Below, piece after piece: positions 53,464 through 61,975 of a DNA stretch of 64,000 bases. Made by a program: the position numbers and the translations under genes. Numbering within the stretch: position 1 is the first letter of the stretch; each line of letters opens with the position of its first letter. This stretch comes from Maridesulfovibrio ferrireducens. GTDB taxonomy: Bacteria; Desulfobacterota; Desulfovibrionia; Desulfovibrionales; Desulfovibrionaceae. The stretch is taken from assembly GCF_900101105.1 (NCBI RefSeq), contig NZ_FNGA01000004.1, forward strand, positions 186,001 to 250,000. Reading direction: 5' to 3'. The notes beneath the pieces were generated by a model. It did not search any database and had not been told where the DNA came from. It saw nothing but the letters and a program-made list of their open reading frames with translations.

Positions 53464-55644
53464 TTATCTGCGTGGACGGCTGTCGCGACGGCCACCGCTA
53501 GGCATTTTGAATCTATCAAGATCAACTTCCTGTCCAGCCTGCTCCATGAGCCAAGCTTTACGGGAAAGTCTGATACGTCCGTTAGGCTGAACTTCAACAA
53601 CCTTAACAGTTACTTCCTGACCGAGTTGAATAACGTCAGTTACGTTTTCGATGCGTTCAACGTCAATCTGTGAAACGTGCAGAAGTCCTTCAAGTCCGGG
53701 CAGAATCTCAACGATTGCGCCGATTTCGAGGATCTTTTTAACGGTACCAACGTAGTTTTTACCGAGTTCTGCTGTCTGGTCGTAGTACTGAACCATTTCC
53801 ACAGTTTTCTTGAGAGAATCAAGAGTCGGAGCGAAGATGGAAACTTTACCGGAATCTTCAATATCAATATCAGCTGAAGTTTCAGCAGTGATCGCTTTGA
53901 TATTTTTACCGCCAGGTCCGATGAGGTCTCTGATCTTTTCTGGGTTGATGTTAACAACCTGCATCTGAGGAGCATGATTTGAAAGCTGAGCTCTTGGAGC
54001 TTCAATAACTTTCTTCATGTCATCAAGGATAAGCATTCTTGCTTCTTTGGCCTGAGAAAGTGCTTTGCGAAGAACATCAGCAGGAATACCGCTGATTTTG
54101 ATATCCATCTGGATGGCAGTGATGCCTTCTTCAGTACCGGCAACTTTAAAGTCCATATCGCCGAGAGCATCTTCGTCGCCGAGAATATCGGTCAGTACGA
54201 AGTAGTCGTCGCCTTCTTTACAAAGACCCATTGCAATACCTGCAACAGGAGCTGTGATTGGAACACCTGCGTCCATGAGAGACAGAGTTGTGCCGCATAC
54301 GGAAGCCATTGAAGAGGATCCGTTAGAGTCCATAACTTCTGAAACTACACGCATGGTGAACGGGAAGGATTCAGCAGATGGCAGAACAGGAGTCAAAGCG
54401 CGTTCTGCGAGTGTTCCATGTCCGATTTCACGGCGAGAAGGAGCACGAAGGAATCTGGCTTCACCAACACAATATGGAGGGAAGTTGTAATGGAGCATGA
54501 AACGTTTAGAATCGTCACCGATGAGGGTTTCAAATCTCTGTTCGTCGCGTGAGCTACCAAGAGTACAAACTGCAAGAGCTGATGTTTCACCTCTGCGGAA
54601 CAGGGCGGAACCATGAGTCATTGGCAGTGTGCCGACTTCCATGGAAAGGTTACGGACTGTAGTAAGGTCACGTCCGTCAATGCGGATTCCTTTTTCTACA
54701 ATGCGATTACGAACTATTTTCTTTTCAAGAGCAGCCATTGCGTCGCCGACAGCTTTAGCTCTTTTAGGTTCTTCCGGGAATTTTTCTTCGATGAATTTAA
54801 CAGCCTTTCCTTTAATTTCTGACTTGGCAGATCTACGTGCCATTTTTTCAGGAATAGTAAGAGCTGTGTCGAGATCGGCAGCAAAGTTGTCAGAAACTAA
54901 AGTGATAACTTCATCGTCTTTGACAGTTTCAATTACTTCAATTTTAGGTTTGCCTACTTTTTCTCTGAGTGCGTCCTGCAGGTCGAACATTGGAGCAACT
55001 TGCTCGTGTCCCCATTCAAGTGCTTCAGCAATTGTAGTTTCAGAAAGGAACTGAGAGCTTCCTTCAACCATGATTACTGCGTCGCGTGTCGCTGCAAAAA
55101 CAAGGTTGAGATCGCTGTCTTCAGCAATACCTTTATAAGTAGGGTAGAGAACGAACTGGTTATTGACCATTCCGATTCTGGCAGCAGCGATAGGCCCGTT
55201 AAAAGGCATATTTGAAATATGAAGTGCTGCGGAAGCTCCAGTCATAGCCAGAACATCAGGGTTGGTGTGTTCGTCAGCGGAAAGTACAGTTGCGATAATC
55301 TGAACTTCGTCGCAGAAAGATTTAGGGAACATAGGACGGATAGGACGGTCCATCATACGGGAAACAAGAGTTTCACGGTCAGAAGGGCGACCAACTTCAC
55401 GGCGGAAATAGCCACCGGGAATGCGGCCGGCTGCGTATGTTCTTTCAAGATAGTTACAAGTAAGCGGGAAAAAGTCTCTAGGCTCACTTGTTGCCATGTT
55501 GACAGCTGTTACGAGAACGACGGTTCCACCGGACTGAATCCATACGGTTCCGTTGGTCTGGTTAGCCATGCGGCCTGTTTCAAGTTTGATATCAAGTGCG
55601 CCGACTTGACCTGTTACTTCGATTTTATCGAGTGGTACTAACAT
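53464..55644 (-). CDS. pnp: Polynucleotide phosphorylase
   Basis: PNPase degrades RNA 3'-5' phosphorolytically and can act with RNase E in the degradosome. Two RNase PH domains, a KH domain (VNINPEKIRDLIGPGGKNIKA) and a C-terminal S1 domain (NYVGTVKKILEIGAIVEILPG) are in the usual order. At 726 residues it is full length. A leader hairpin lies upstream. It follows rpsO, as in Escherichia coli, where pnp is regulated by its own product; the same arrangement here suggests that control, as an inference. Confidence 0.97.
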   Translation of the reverse strand: MLVPLDKIEVTGQVGALDIKLETGRMANQTNGTVWIQSGGTVVLVTAVNMATSEPRDFFPLTCNYLERTYAAGRIPGGYFRREVGRPSDRETLVSRMMDRPIRPMFPKSFCDEVQIIATVLSADEHTNPDVLAMTGASAALHISNMPFNGPIAAARIGMVNNQFVLYPTYKGIAEDSDLNLVFAATRDAVIMVEGSSQFLSETTIAEALEWGHEQVAPMFDLQDALREKVGKPKIEVIETVKDDEVITLVSDNFAADLDTALTIPEKMARRSAKSEIKGKAVKFIEEKFPEEPKRAKAVGDAMAALEKKIVRNRIVEKGIRIDGRDLTTVRNLSMEVGTLPMTHGSALFRRGETSALAVCTLGSSRDEQRFETLIGDDSKRFMLHYNFPPYCVGEARFLRAPSRREIGHGTLAERALTPVLPSAESFPFTMRVVSEVMDSNGSSSMASVCGTTLSLMDAGVPITAPVAGIAMGLCKEGDDYFVLTDILGDEDALGDMDFKVAGTEEGITAIQMDIKISGIPADVLRKALSQAKEARMLILDDMKKVIEAPRAQLSNHAPQMQVVNINPEKIRDLIGPGGKNIKAITAETSADIDIEDSGKVSIFAPTLDSLKKTVEMVQYYDQTAELGKNYVGTVKKILEIGAIVEILPGLEGLLHVSQIDVERIENVTDVIQLGQEVTVKVVEVQPNGRIRLSRKAWLMEQAGQEVDLDRFKMPSGGRRDSRPRR

Positions 55645-55717
55645 TTAAACTCCTTGTGAGTTTGGTTTTAAACCATTGTGTACAAACGGATTTCGAAGCA
55701 GCCCGAATTTTCTAGCC

Positions 55718-55764
55718 GGCTTAGGGAAGATTTCAGAGTTGAAATCTGAACGCTTGCCTTAGCC
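55718..55764 (-). promoter_or_regulatory. Long hairpin in the pnp leader
   Basis: On the minus strand GGCTAAGG pairs with CCTAAGCC (7 of 8) and an inner GATTTCA/TGAAATC pair extends the stem. It lies in the transcript between rpsO and pnp, 74 nt before the pnp start, the position of the RNase III-cleaved autoregulatory stem in Escherichia coli pnp. Confidence 0.55.
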
Positions 55765-55813
55765 AACTAAAAATCCATAGTGGGATGCATGAGTCCGTGC
55801 TTAAAAATGAGAA

Positions 55814-55834
55814 GGGGGAGGTAATACCTCCCCC
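55814..55834 (-). terminator. GC-rich hairpin after rpsO
   Basis: A perfect 9-bp stem ACCTCCCCC/GGGGGAGGT with a 3-base loop lies 11 nt after the rpsO stop. The minus-strand tail (TTCTCATTTTT) is imperfect, so partial termination between rpsO and pnp is likely. Confidence 0.65.
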
Positions 55835-55844
55835 AAAAAACAAC

Positions 55845-56114
55845 TTATTTGCGAAGACCAAGTCTTGCGATAAGATCACGATAACGCTGAATGTCTTTAG
55901 ACTTCAGGTATTTCAGGATGTTTCTGCGCTGTCCTACCATTTTCAGGAGGCCTGTGCGGGAATGAAAGTCCTTTTTGTGAGTCTTGAAGTGGTCAGTAAG
56001 ATACGTAATCCTTGCAGTAAGGAGTGCTACCTGTACTTCAGGGGAACCGGTGTCTCCAGGTGTTGTCTGATAGTCCTCAATTACTTTTGCCTTATCTACA
56101 GCAGTCATTACCAC
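55845..56114 (-). CDS. rpsO: 30S ribosomal protein S15
   Basis: S15 binds the central domain of 16S rRNA. The 89-residue product has [17 protein letters not shown], the loop [18 protein letters not shown], and [21 protein letters not shown]. The start is GTG 56114 with GGAGGG 7 bases away; an ATG two codons later has poor spacing. It lies 68 bp after truB and is followed by a hairpin. Order truB-rpsO-pnp is conserved across proteobacteria. Confidence 0.97.
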   Translation of the reverse strand: MVMTAVDKAKVIEDYQTTPGDTGSPEVQVALLTARITYLTDHFKTHKKDFHSRTGLLKMVGQRRNILKYLKSKDIQRYRDLIARLGLRK

Positions 56115-56182
56115 AGCGATACCCTCCTACGCGCCCGTGCGCGATGTTCTGTTTGTGCCGGAAGTAAAATTCCCACAGGGAA

Positions 56183-57121
56183 TCAACCCCACAAGCCGCG
56201 AAGAACAGTCCAGTGCAGACGATTATCAATAATCTTGGCTTCCGCTAAAGATAGCGGAGTGCCGTCGGAGGCAAGAAACATAGCCCTGTCTCCTTCGATT
56301 AAAGCAATTCCGACTGATCCGGGCACATTTTCGACCGGGATTCTTGTTCCGTTCATGATCTCGGTTGCCATCTGTTCACCCACAGTGAACTTAGGCCAGT
56401 GAGGCAGTGCTTCCGCAATAGGAATAACACGGCTCTCAAAACCGTCAGGATCGTTAAGAACCTCGTCTAAATCATGTGCATCCGCCAACCTGAAAGGTCG
56501 GCTTTCTTCACGCTTAAGTGATTCCATTACTGCGCCGCATTCGAGCCGCATCCCCAAGCTGTGGACGAGGGAGCGAATGTAGGTGCCGGCAGAGCACCCA
56601 ACTCGAAAACGGGCCATTGGCAGACTCACTTCCAACTGTTTAGCTTCAAAAATTTTAATGCTCTTGATCTTGACGGGAATTTCCTCGCCATTTCGAGCCA
56701 GCTCATAGAGCGGTCTGCCCTTGTGCTTAGCTGCCGAATATGCGGGAACTTCCTGACTAGTCAAGTCATTCCATGCTAAAATTTCATTTTCGACCATTTT
56801 TTCCGTAATGCCGGAAATGTCATGGGTCGAAGTTTCTTGGCCTTGAATATCGTAAGTGTCTGTAGTTCTACCGATAATCAGGCTTCCGGAGTAAATTTTT
56901 TCATTTTCAGTCAAATACGGGCCGAGCTTGGTGGCCTGCCCGAGCATTACCAGCAAAACACCCTCAGCAAGAGGGTCCAGTGTGCCGGCATGACCTATTT
57001 TATATTGCATCAATTCCCGTTTGATCGAGTTGAGGCAATCTGCTGAAGTCGGGCCTGAAGGTTTATTCAGGACGAGGACTCCATGTTTCTGATGAGGGCT
57101 TACGCGAGGTTTTCTTCCCAC
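56183..57121 (-). CDS. truB: tRNA pseudouridine-55 synthase
   Basis: TruB isomerises U55 in tRNA. The catalytic Asp is in HAGTLDPLAEGVLLV, the KPSGPTSAD motif opens the protein, and YIRSLVHSLG is present. At 312 residues it includes a short PUA-like C-terminal domain. It lies 11 bp after nrnA. A short hairpin ATTCCC/GGGAAT directly follows its stop and may cause partial termination before rpsO. Confidence 0.96.
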   Translation of the reverse strand: MGRKPRVSPHQKHGVLVLNKPSGPTSADCLNSIKRELMQYKIGHAGTLDPLAEGVLLVMLGQATKLGPYLTENEKIYSGSLIIGRTTDTYDIQGQETSTHDISGITEKMVENEILAWNDLTSQEVPAYSAAKHKGRPLYELARNGEEIPVKIKSIKIFEAKQLEVSLPMARFRVGCSAGTYIRSLVHSLGMRLECGAVMESLKREESRPFRLADAHDLDEVLNDPDGFESRVIPIAEALPHWPKFTVGEQMATEIMNGTRIPVENVPGSVGIALIEGDRAMFLASDGTPLSLAEAKIIDNRLHWTVLRGLWG

Positions 57122-57132
57122 AGGATTATCCT

Positions 57133-58101
57133 TTATATATGATATAGCTTTTCAGCTAAAGCTGTGGTGAGTCTGGAGCGAACATTTGCAGCAGAGCTTT
57201 CAATCATGCCGCCGCTGGCGTTTTTGTGTCCGCCGCCGCCAAACATTGACGCGATCATCTGAACATTGTCAGAACCTGATGAACGCAAGCTGAACTTAAA
57301 TCTGTGCTGAGAGTCTTCGCGGACAACAATTGCAACACGCACATTACGAATTCTGCGGATGAAATTGACTAAACCTTCACAATCCGGGCCGCCGGTATTT
57401 GTGTCAGTCAGCATTTCTTGAGTGACGAAAATTATCGCTGTCTGGTCATTATGATACAGTTCAACTTTGTCCAGCGCAAGGGTCCATAATTTGATCCGTT
57501 TCATAGTCCACTGGTTGCGAATTTTTGGAACGAATTCGTCTAACTGTAGGCCGTGTCTGATGATATCGGCGATTATTTCAAGTGTCTCAGGTTTGGTGTT
57601 CCCGTAAGTGAAAAAACCGGTATCTGTGGCGATTGATAAATATAGTGCTTCACCAATAGCGCCTGAAAGAGAAATTTTCAGTTCACGTGCGATAAGCGTG
57701 ATCATTTCACCGACAGCAGGGCGTGTTGTATCTACCCAGTTGATGGTGGCAAAATCAGTATTGCCCATGTGATGATCAATGTTTATGGATTTTTCAGGGT
57801 CCATAGCATTCATGAGAGTTTCACCCATGCGCGGAGCATCGCCGCAATCCAGAATTATGTACCAGCCGTCGAATCCTTTAGGGATTTCGGTCAGCATGGG
57901 AGCTGGAAATTGGAGCCATTCCATAGACTCGGGAACGCCGCTCTGGTTATAGATGCGAAACCGTTTTCCGAGAGATTTTAAGATGAAACCGAGTGCGGCA
58001 GTAGAGCCTAGTGCGTCACCATCGGGATGGTAGTGTGCTGCAATAAGAAAATCGTCTTCACCCTTAAGAATCTGGCAGATCTCTTTGAATTGGTTTTCCA
58101 T
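57133..58101 (-). CDS. nrnA: DHH-DHHA1 oligoribonuclease/pAp phosphatase
   Basis: NrnA degrades nanoRNAs and dephosphorylates 3'-phosphoadenosine 5'-phosphate. The DHH motif set is clear: AAHYHPDGDALGS, LDCGD, and NIDHHMGN. The C-terminal DHHA1 domain has FGGGGHKNASGG. ATG 58101 is preferred over a TTG five codons earlier because GAGGAG lies just upstream; it overlaps the rbfA end by 38 bp. In a sulfate-reducing bacterium pAp would come from assimilatory PAPS or acyl carrier protein turnover (inference). Confidence 0.93.
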   Translation of the reverse strand: MENQFKEICQILKGEDDFLIAAHYHPDGDALGSTAALGFILKSLGKRFRIYNQSGVPESMEWLQFPAPMLTEIPKGFDGWYIILDCGDAPRMGETLMNAMDPEKSINIDHHMGNTDFATINWVDTTRPAVGEMITLIARELKISLSGAIGEALYLSIATDTGFFTYGNTKPETLEIIADIIRHGLQLDEFVPKIRNQWTMKRIKLWTLALDKVELYHNDQTAIIFVTQEMLTDTNTGGPDCEGLVNFIRRIRNVRVAIVVREDSQHRFKFSLRSSGSDNVQMIASMFGGGGHKNASGGMIESSAANVRSRLTTALAEKLYHI

Positions 58102-58417
58102 ATACCATCTCCTCAAGGAAATTATCGTGAATGAATGTGAGCTGTGGAACCTGTCTGACTCTCATGCGCTTGCTGAGTGTGCTGCGCATATAACCGGCAG
58201 CGTTCTGCAGTGCTTGTTGTGCAGAAGCAATTCGTTCTTTGTCTCCTGAAAGAGTAAAAAGAACTTCAGCAAATTTGAGGTCTTTATTGAGTCTGACTCC
58301 GCTGATTGAAACAAGTTCAAGACGCGGATCTGCGACATCTTCAATAAGCATTGTTGCGATTTCTCGCATTATCATGTCACCCATTTTTATTGAGCGGCGT
58401 GATGTGGACGTTTTCAT
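58064..58417 (-). CDS. rbfA: Ribosome-binding factor A
   Basis: RbfA helps 16S rRNA 5' end processing and 30S maturation. The KH-type fold is recognisable in RSIKMGDMIMREIATML, DPRLELVSISGVRLNKD, and VLFTLSGDKERIASAQQAL. The 117-residue length is normal. It overlaps nrnA by 38 bp. A weak hairpin with a T-run lies between it and DUF503. Confidence 0.94.
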   Translation of the reverse strand: MKTSTSRRSIKMGDMIMREIATMLIEDVADPRLELVSISGVRLNKDLKFAEVLFTLSGDKERIASAQQALQNAAGYMRSTLSKRMRVRQVPQLTFIHDNFLEEMVYGKPIQRDLPDS

Positions 58418-58432
58418 ATCTATCTACCTTTA

Positions 58433-58464
58433 AAAAAAGACTATCCTGGCCGTTGTGGTCAGGA
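58433..58464 (-). terminator. Weak terminator-like hairpin before rbfA
   Basis: On the minus strand CCTGACC/GGCCAGG pairs with one mismatch, followed by a run of seven T about six bases later. It may give partial termination after DUF503. Confidence 0.35.
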
Positions 58465-58746
58465 ACTAAAAAATTCGGTTTTACAGTGCACCAATTCTGC
58501 CGGGGAAATTGCTTCAATCATGGATAGCGCTTTTGATAATCTACTTTCAACTTTACGAGTTTCGCCTGCTACTGTCACTACTGCCAGGACCAGTCTTTCA
58601 TGGGAGTCTTGCGCTTCTATCTCAGAAACTGATACATTAAATTTATTACGCAATTTTTGTTTCAGGCTAAGTGATATTTTCCGTTTGCCTTTTAGAGACC
58701 TGTTCCCGTGAAGTCTGAATTCCAGTGAAAGTACGCCGATTATCAT
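58459..58746 (-). CDS. DUF503 protein
   Basis: This 95-residue protein has the DUF503 pattern: VLSLEFRLHGNRSLKGKRK, SLKQKLRNKFNVSVSE and DSHERLVLAVVTVA. The family is conserved next to infB-rbfA in many bacteria and is assumed to act in ribosome biogenesis, but its role is not known. The start ATG at 58746 has no Shine-Dalgarno sequence, and a strong terminator hairpin ends 17 bases before it. Confidence 0.88.
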   Translation of the reverse strand: MIIGVLSLEFRLHGNRSLKGKRKISLSLKQKLRNKFNVSVSEIEAQDSHERLVLAVVTVAGETRKVESRLSKALSMIEAISPAELVHCKTEFFSS

Positions 58747-58763
58747 TTGGGTGCCGGAAATTT

Positions 58764-58790
58764 AAAAAAGGGGCGGCAAGTGCCGCCCCT
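58764..58790 (-). terminator. Intrinsic terminator between infB and DUF503
   Basis: An almost perfect stem GGGGCGGC/GCCGCCCC (58770-58777, 58782-58789) with a minimal loop is followed leftward by six T. It splits the infB-rbfA cluster and leaves only 17 nt before the next start codon. Confidence 0.9.
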
Positions 58791-58798
58791 ATGATTTG

Positions 58799-61723
58799 TT
58801 ATGCGAGAGTTCTTGCTACTTCGACTTCTTCAAAGGCTTCGATTGCGTCGCCTTCCTTAATGTCGTTGTATCTTTCAAGTCCAACACCACATTCGTAGCC
58901 TTTTGCTACTTCTTTAGCGTCGTCTTTGAAACGTTTGAGCGAGGTCAATGTTCCGGTATAGATTACAACACCTTCACGCAGAAGTCTGACTTTAGCATGT
59001 CTTGTGAGTTTTCCGTCTATAACCTTACAACCTGCAACTGTTCCGATTTTCGGTACAGTGAATACCTGCTGAACATCAGCCTGACCTAAGTAGTTCTCCT
59101 TAATATCAGGGGAGAGCATACCGGCCATAGCGTCTTTGATTTCGCTGACCAGTTTGTAGATGATGTCGTAGAAGCGGATTTCCACTTGTTCACGTTCAGC
59201 CACTTCTTTGATTTTAACAGTAGGTCTTACGTTAAAACCGATGATGATGGCCTGACTTGCAGATGCGAGCAGAATGTCAGATTCTGTGATGGCACCGGCT
59301 CCTCCGTGAATGACGTCAACTTTGATTTCTTCAGTAGCAAGTTTTGCGAGAGCTTCGGCAATTGCTTCAAGTGATCCCTGTACGTCGGCTTTAAGAACCA
59401 CGTTGAGGGTCTGAATTTTTTCATCAGGTTTTGAAGCAAGGAAGGATTCAAGAGTAACCTTGGATTTTCCTGCAAGCTCACGTTCGCGATGTTTCAGCTT
59501 ACGTTCCTGAGCAATTTTACGAGCAATTTTATCGTCAGCTACGCAGATGAATTCATCACCTGCTAGAGGTATTCCGTCAAATCCCTGAATTTCTACAGGG
59601 AAAGCGGGGCCAGCTGTTTTTATATTTTGTCCAAGGTCGTTGAACATGGCTCTGACTCGTCCGTGGTAAAGTCCGCAGACGAAAGGATCTCCCTGAGTGA
59701 TGGTTCCTTCCTGAATCAGGACGGTTCCGAGAGGGCCACGACCCTTGTCGAGTTTTGCTTCAACAATGTTACCGCGAGCTGATTTGTTCGGGTTGGCTCT
59801 AAGTTCCAGAACTTCTGCCTGGAGCTGAACCATTTCGAGCAACTGATCAAGTCCTGTGCGTTCTTTAGCTGAAACGGGAACGAACATTGTGTCTCCGCCC
59901 CATGCCTCTGGTACGAGGTCGAAATCAGCAAGTTCGCGTTGAACTCTTTCAGGGTTGGCTCCTTCTTTATCCATTTTGTTGACTGCAACAACAATGGGAA
60001 CTCCGGCAGCCTTGGAATGGCTTATCGCTTCACGGGTCTGGTCCATAACTCCGTCATCGGCGGCGACAACAAGAATTACGATGTCAGTAACCTGTGCTCC
60101 ACGGGCTCTCATGGTTGTGAAAGCTTCATGGCCGGGAGTATCAAGGAATACGATATCTCCGCGATTGGTGGAGACATGATAAGCACCGATATGCTGTGTT
60201 ATGCCGCCTGCTTCACCATCGGTAACAGTACTGTGACGGATGGCGTCAAGCAGTGATGTTTTACCATGGTCAACGTGTCCCATGATGGTAACGATGGGAG
60301 GACGAGGCATAAGTTCTTTTTCATCATCAGCTTCATGTACCGGTACTAATAATTCTTCTTCGGAGAAGGATACGTTTTCGATTCCGTATTCAAATTCTGC
60401 TGCAAGCAGGGTCGCTGTATCCAAATCAAGAGACTGGTTTATGGTCGCCATGACTCCGAGAGCGAAGAGAGTTTTAATAAGCTCTTGCGCTTTGAGTCCC
60501 ATCTGGTGAGCCATATCAGCCAGTCTGATAGCTTCATTGAATTTTACTTTACGCTTTGCAGCCTTCAAAGGCTTCTGCAATACAGGCTCAACTTCTTTAT
60601 GTTTGCCTTTTTTGCCTTTTTTCTTGTGACGGAACTTACTATCCATATCACGTTCTTGATTGGTCTTTTTGTTATCTTTACCAAACTCAACAACGCGTTT
60701 ATCTTTCTTGAATTTCTTCTTTTTGCTCTGGCCTTCATCTGAGCCTGGCTGAGGAGCACCCGGAACTGGTCTTCCGCTTGTAGCTGGTCTGCCACCCGGA
60801 GCTGGTCTGCCACCTGGAGCTGGTCTACCGCCTGGAGCAGGTCTACCGCCTGGAGCTGGTCTACCGCCTGGAGCTGGTCTACCACCTGGAGCTGGTCTAC
60901 CGCCCGGTCTGGCCGCAGGTCTACGCTCTGGCAGTCCTCTATCTCCGGCAATTCTTGCACCTGCTGGACCTTCTGCCGCACGCTGTGCAGCTTGAAGATT
61001 AGGATCGGGCCTTGAAATAATTTTTACCTTAGGAGGCTCGATTTCTTTCTTTTTCTTGCGTTTTTTCTTTTTAGGCTCGGAATCTTTCGCCTTAACGTCT
61101 TTTTTATCAGCAGCGGGCTGTTCTTTCTTTTGTTCGCTAGTGGCTTTTTCTACAGGGGGAGCCGAAGCAGCTACTTTTTTGGGAGCTTTTTTCTCGGCTG
61201 AGTCCGCAGATGGGGGTGTTTCCGCTTTTTCAACCGGTGCGGTTTCTTCCTTCACAGGAGCTTCATCTTGTTTCTTTTTCTCAAGGTCTTCAGGCTTGAT
61301 AATTTTAACAAGAGGTTTAGCGTCCTTAAGAGGTTCTTTCTTTTTAGCTTTTTTCTTTTTAGCAGGGGCAGCTTTTTCGGTTGCCTCTTTTGCGTCGGCA
61401 GCAGGAGTTTTGACGTCCTTTTTAGCTGGCTTTTCAACAGGAGCTTTTTTAGCTTCAGTTGTTTTTTCTTCCGGCTTTTCAGCTTCGTCTTTAGGTGGTC
61501 CGGCTTTACGACGGCGCACTATAACTCCGGGCTGAACTTCTCTTTGAACAACATTTGAGGATGCTCCGGCAAGTTCTTTGCGGATGGTCTGAGCGGAATC
61601 CGCATCAATGTCCGCAACAGTACTTTTTGCCTGCACTCCTAAATCTCGCAACTTTTGAAGAATATCCTTGGGATTGACGCCTAACTCGACGGCCAATTCC
61701 TTAACTTTTATCTTTGCAGTCAT
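58799..61723 (-). CDS. infB: Translation initiation factor IF-2
   Basis: IF-2 is the GTPase that places fMet-tRNA on the 30S subunit. Its order is an N-terminal domain (about 1-60), a long basic, Lys/Glu/Pro-rich spacer (60-400) with a run of seven six-residue G-G-R-P-A-P-like repeats, then the G domain with [18 protein letters not shown] and NKMD, and domains II-IV. At 974 residues it is long because of the spacer. It lies 6 bp after ylxR. The terminator behind it marks a possible transcript end. Confidence 0.97.
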   Translation of the reverse strand: MTAKIKVKELAVELGVNPKDILQKLRDLGVQAKSTVADIDADSAQTIRKELAGASSNVVQREVQPGVIVRRRKAGPPKDEAEKPEEKTTEAKKAPVEKPAKKDVKTPAADAKEATEKAAPAKKKKAKKKEPLKDAKPLVKIIKPEDLEKKKQDEAPVKEETAPVEKAETPPSADSAEKKAPKKVAASAPPVEKATSEQKKEQPAADKKDVKAKDSEPKKKKRKKKKEIEPPKVKIISRPDPNLQAAQRAAEGPAGARIAGDRGLPERRPAARPGGRPAPGGRPAPGGRPAPGGRPAPGGRPAPGGRPAPGGRPATSGRPVPGAPQPGSDEGQSKKKKFKKDKRVVEFGKDNKKTNQERDMDSKFRHKKKGKKGKHKEVEPVLQKPLKAAKRKVKFNEAIRLADMAHQMGLKAQELIKTLFALGVMATINQSLDLDTATLLAAEFEYGIENVSFSEEELLVPVHEADDEKELMPRPPIVTIMGHVDHGKTSLLDAIRHSTVTDGEAGGITQHIGAYHVSTNRGDIVFLDTPGHEAFTTMRARGAQVTDIVILVVAADDGVMDQTREAISHSKAAGVPIVVAVNKMDKEGANPERVQRELADFDLVPEAWGGDTMFVPVSAKERTGLDQLLEMVQLQAEVLELRANPNKSARGNIVEAKLDKGRGPLGTVLIQEGTITQGDPFVCGLYHGRVRAMFNDLGQNIKTAGPAFPVEIQGFDGIPLAGDEFICVADDKIARKIAQERKLKHRERELAGKSKVTLESFLASKPDEKIQTLNVVLKADVQGSLEAIAEALAKLATEEIKVDVIHGGAGAITESDILLASASQAIIIGFNVRPTVKIKEVAEREQVEIRFYDIIYKLVSEIKDAMAGMLSPDIKENYLGQADVQQVFTVPKIGTVAGCKVIDGKLTRHAKVRLLREGVVIYTGTLTSLKRFKDDAKEVAKGYECGVGLERYNDIKEGDAIEAFEEVEVARTLA
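60783..60908 (-). repeat. 18-bp tandem repeat in infB
   Basis: Seven consecutive 18-bp units (type GCTGGTCTACCGCCTGGA on the plus strand) encode G-G-R-P-A-P. Units differ by one or two bases, mostly synonymous. Copy number could change by slippage and would keep the frame. Confidence 0.92.
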
Positions 61724-61729
61724 ATAACA

Positions 61730-61969
61730 CTACCCCCTGAATTTCTTCTTGCGCGGCTTAAAAAATTTAATTTTTTCCAGACAGCGTTCATTTTCGCAGA
61801 CGTAGTATCCGCGTCCATGCATTATTTTCTTGTTGTCCGGAATAAGCTCGTAGTCGGAAGCCCCCTTGCCGATAACGAACCTGAGTAGGTCTTTTTTGGC
61901 AAATCGCTGCCTGCAAATCACGCACGATCTGACTGGATCATTTCCGTCAGTGCTATCCATTCCGGTCAA
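61730..61969 (-). CDS. ylxR: YlxR/DUF448 RNA-binding protein
   Basis: This 79-residue protein has the DUF448 motif (RSCVICRQRFAKKDLLRFV) and GRGYYVCENERCLEKI, giving a C-x2-C and a C-x5-C pair that could bind metal. It lies between nusA and infB, where it is conserved in most bacteria. It is thought to bind RNA; recent work suggests roles in rnpB or global regulation in some species. Spacing to both neighbours is 6 bp, so it is part of one operon. Confidence 0.93.
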   Translation of the reverse strand: MTGMDSTDGNDPVRSCVICRQRFAKKDLLRFVIGKGASDYELIPDNKKIMHGRGYYVCENERCLEKIKFFKPRKKKFRG

Positions 61970-61975
61970 AGACTA

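Noticed and set aside
60783-60908. Short regular repeats as a CRISPR array
   Set aside because: The units are contiguous without spacers and lie in frame within infB.
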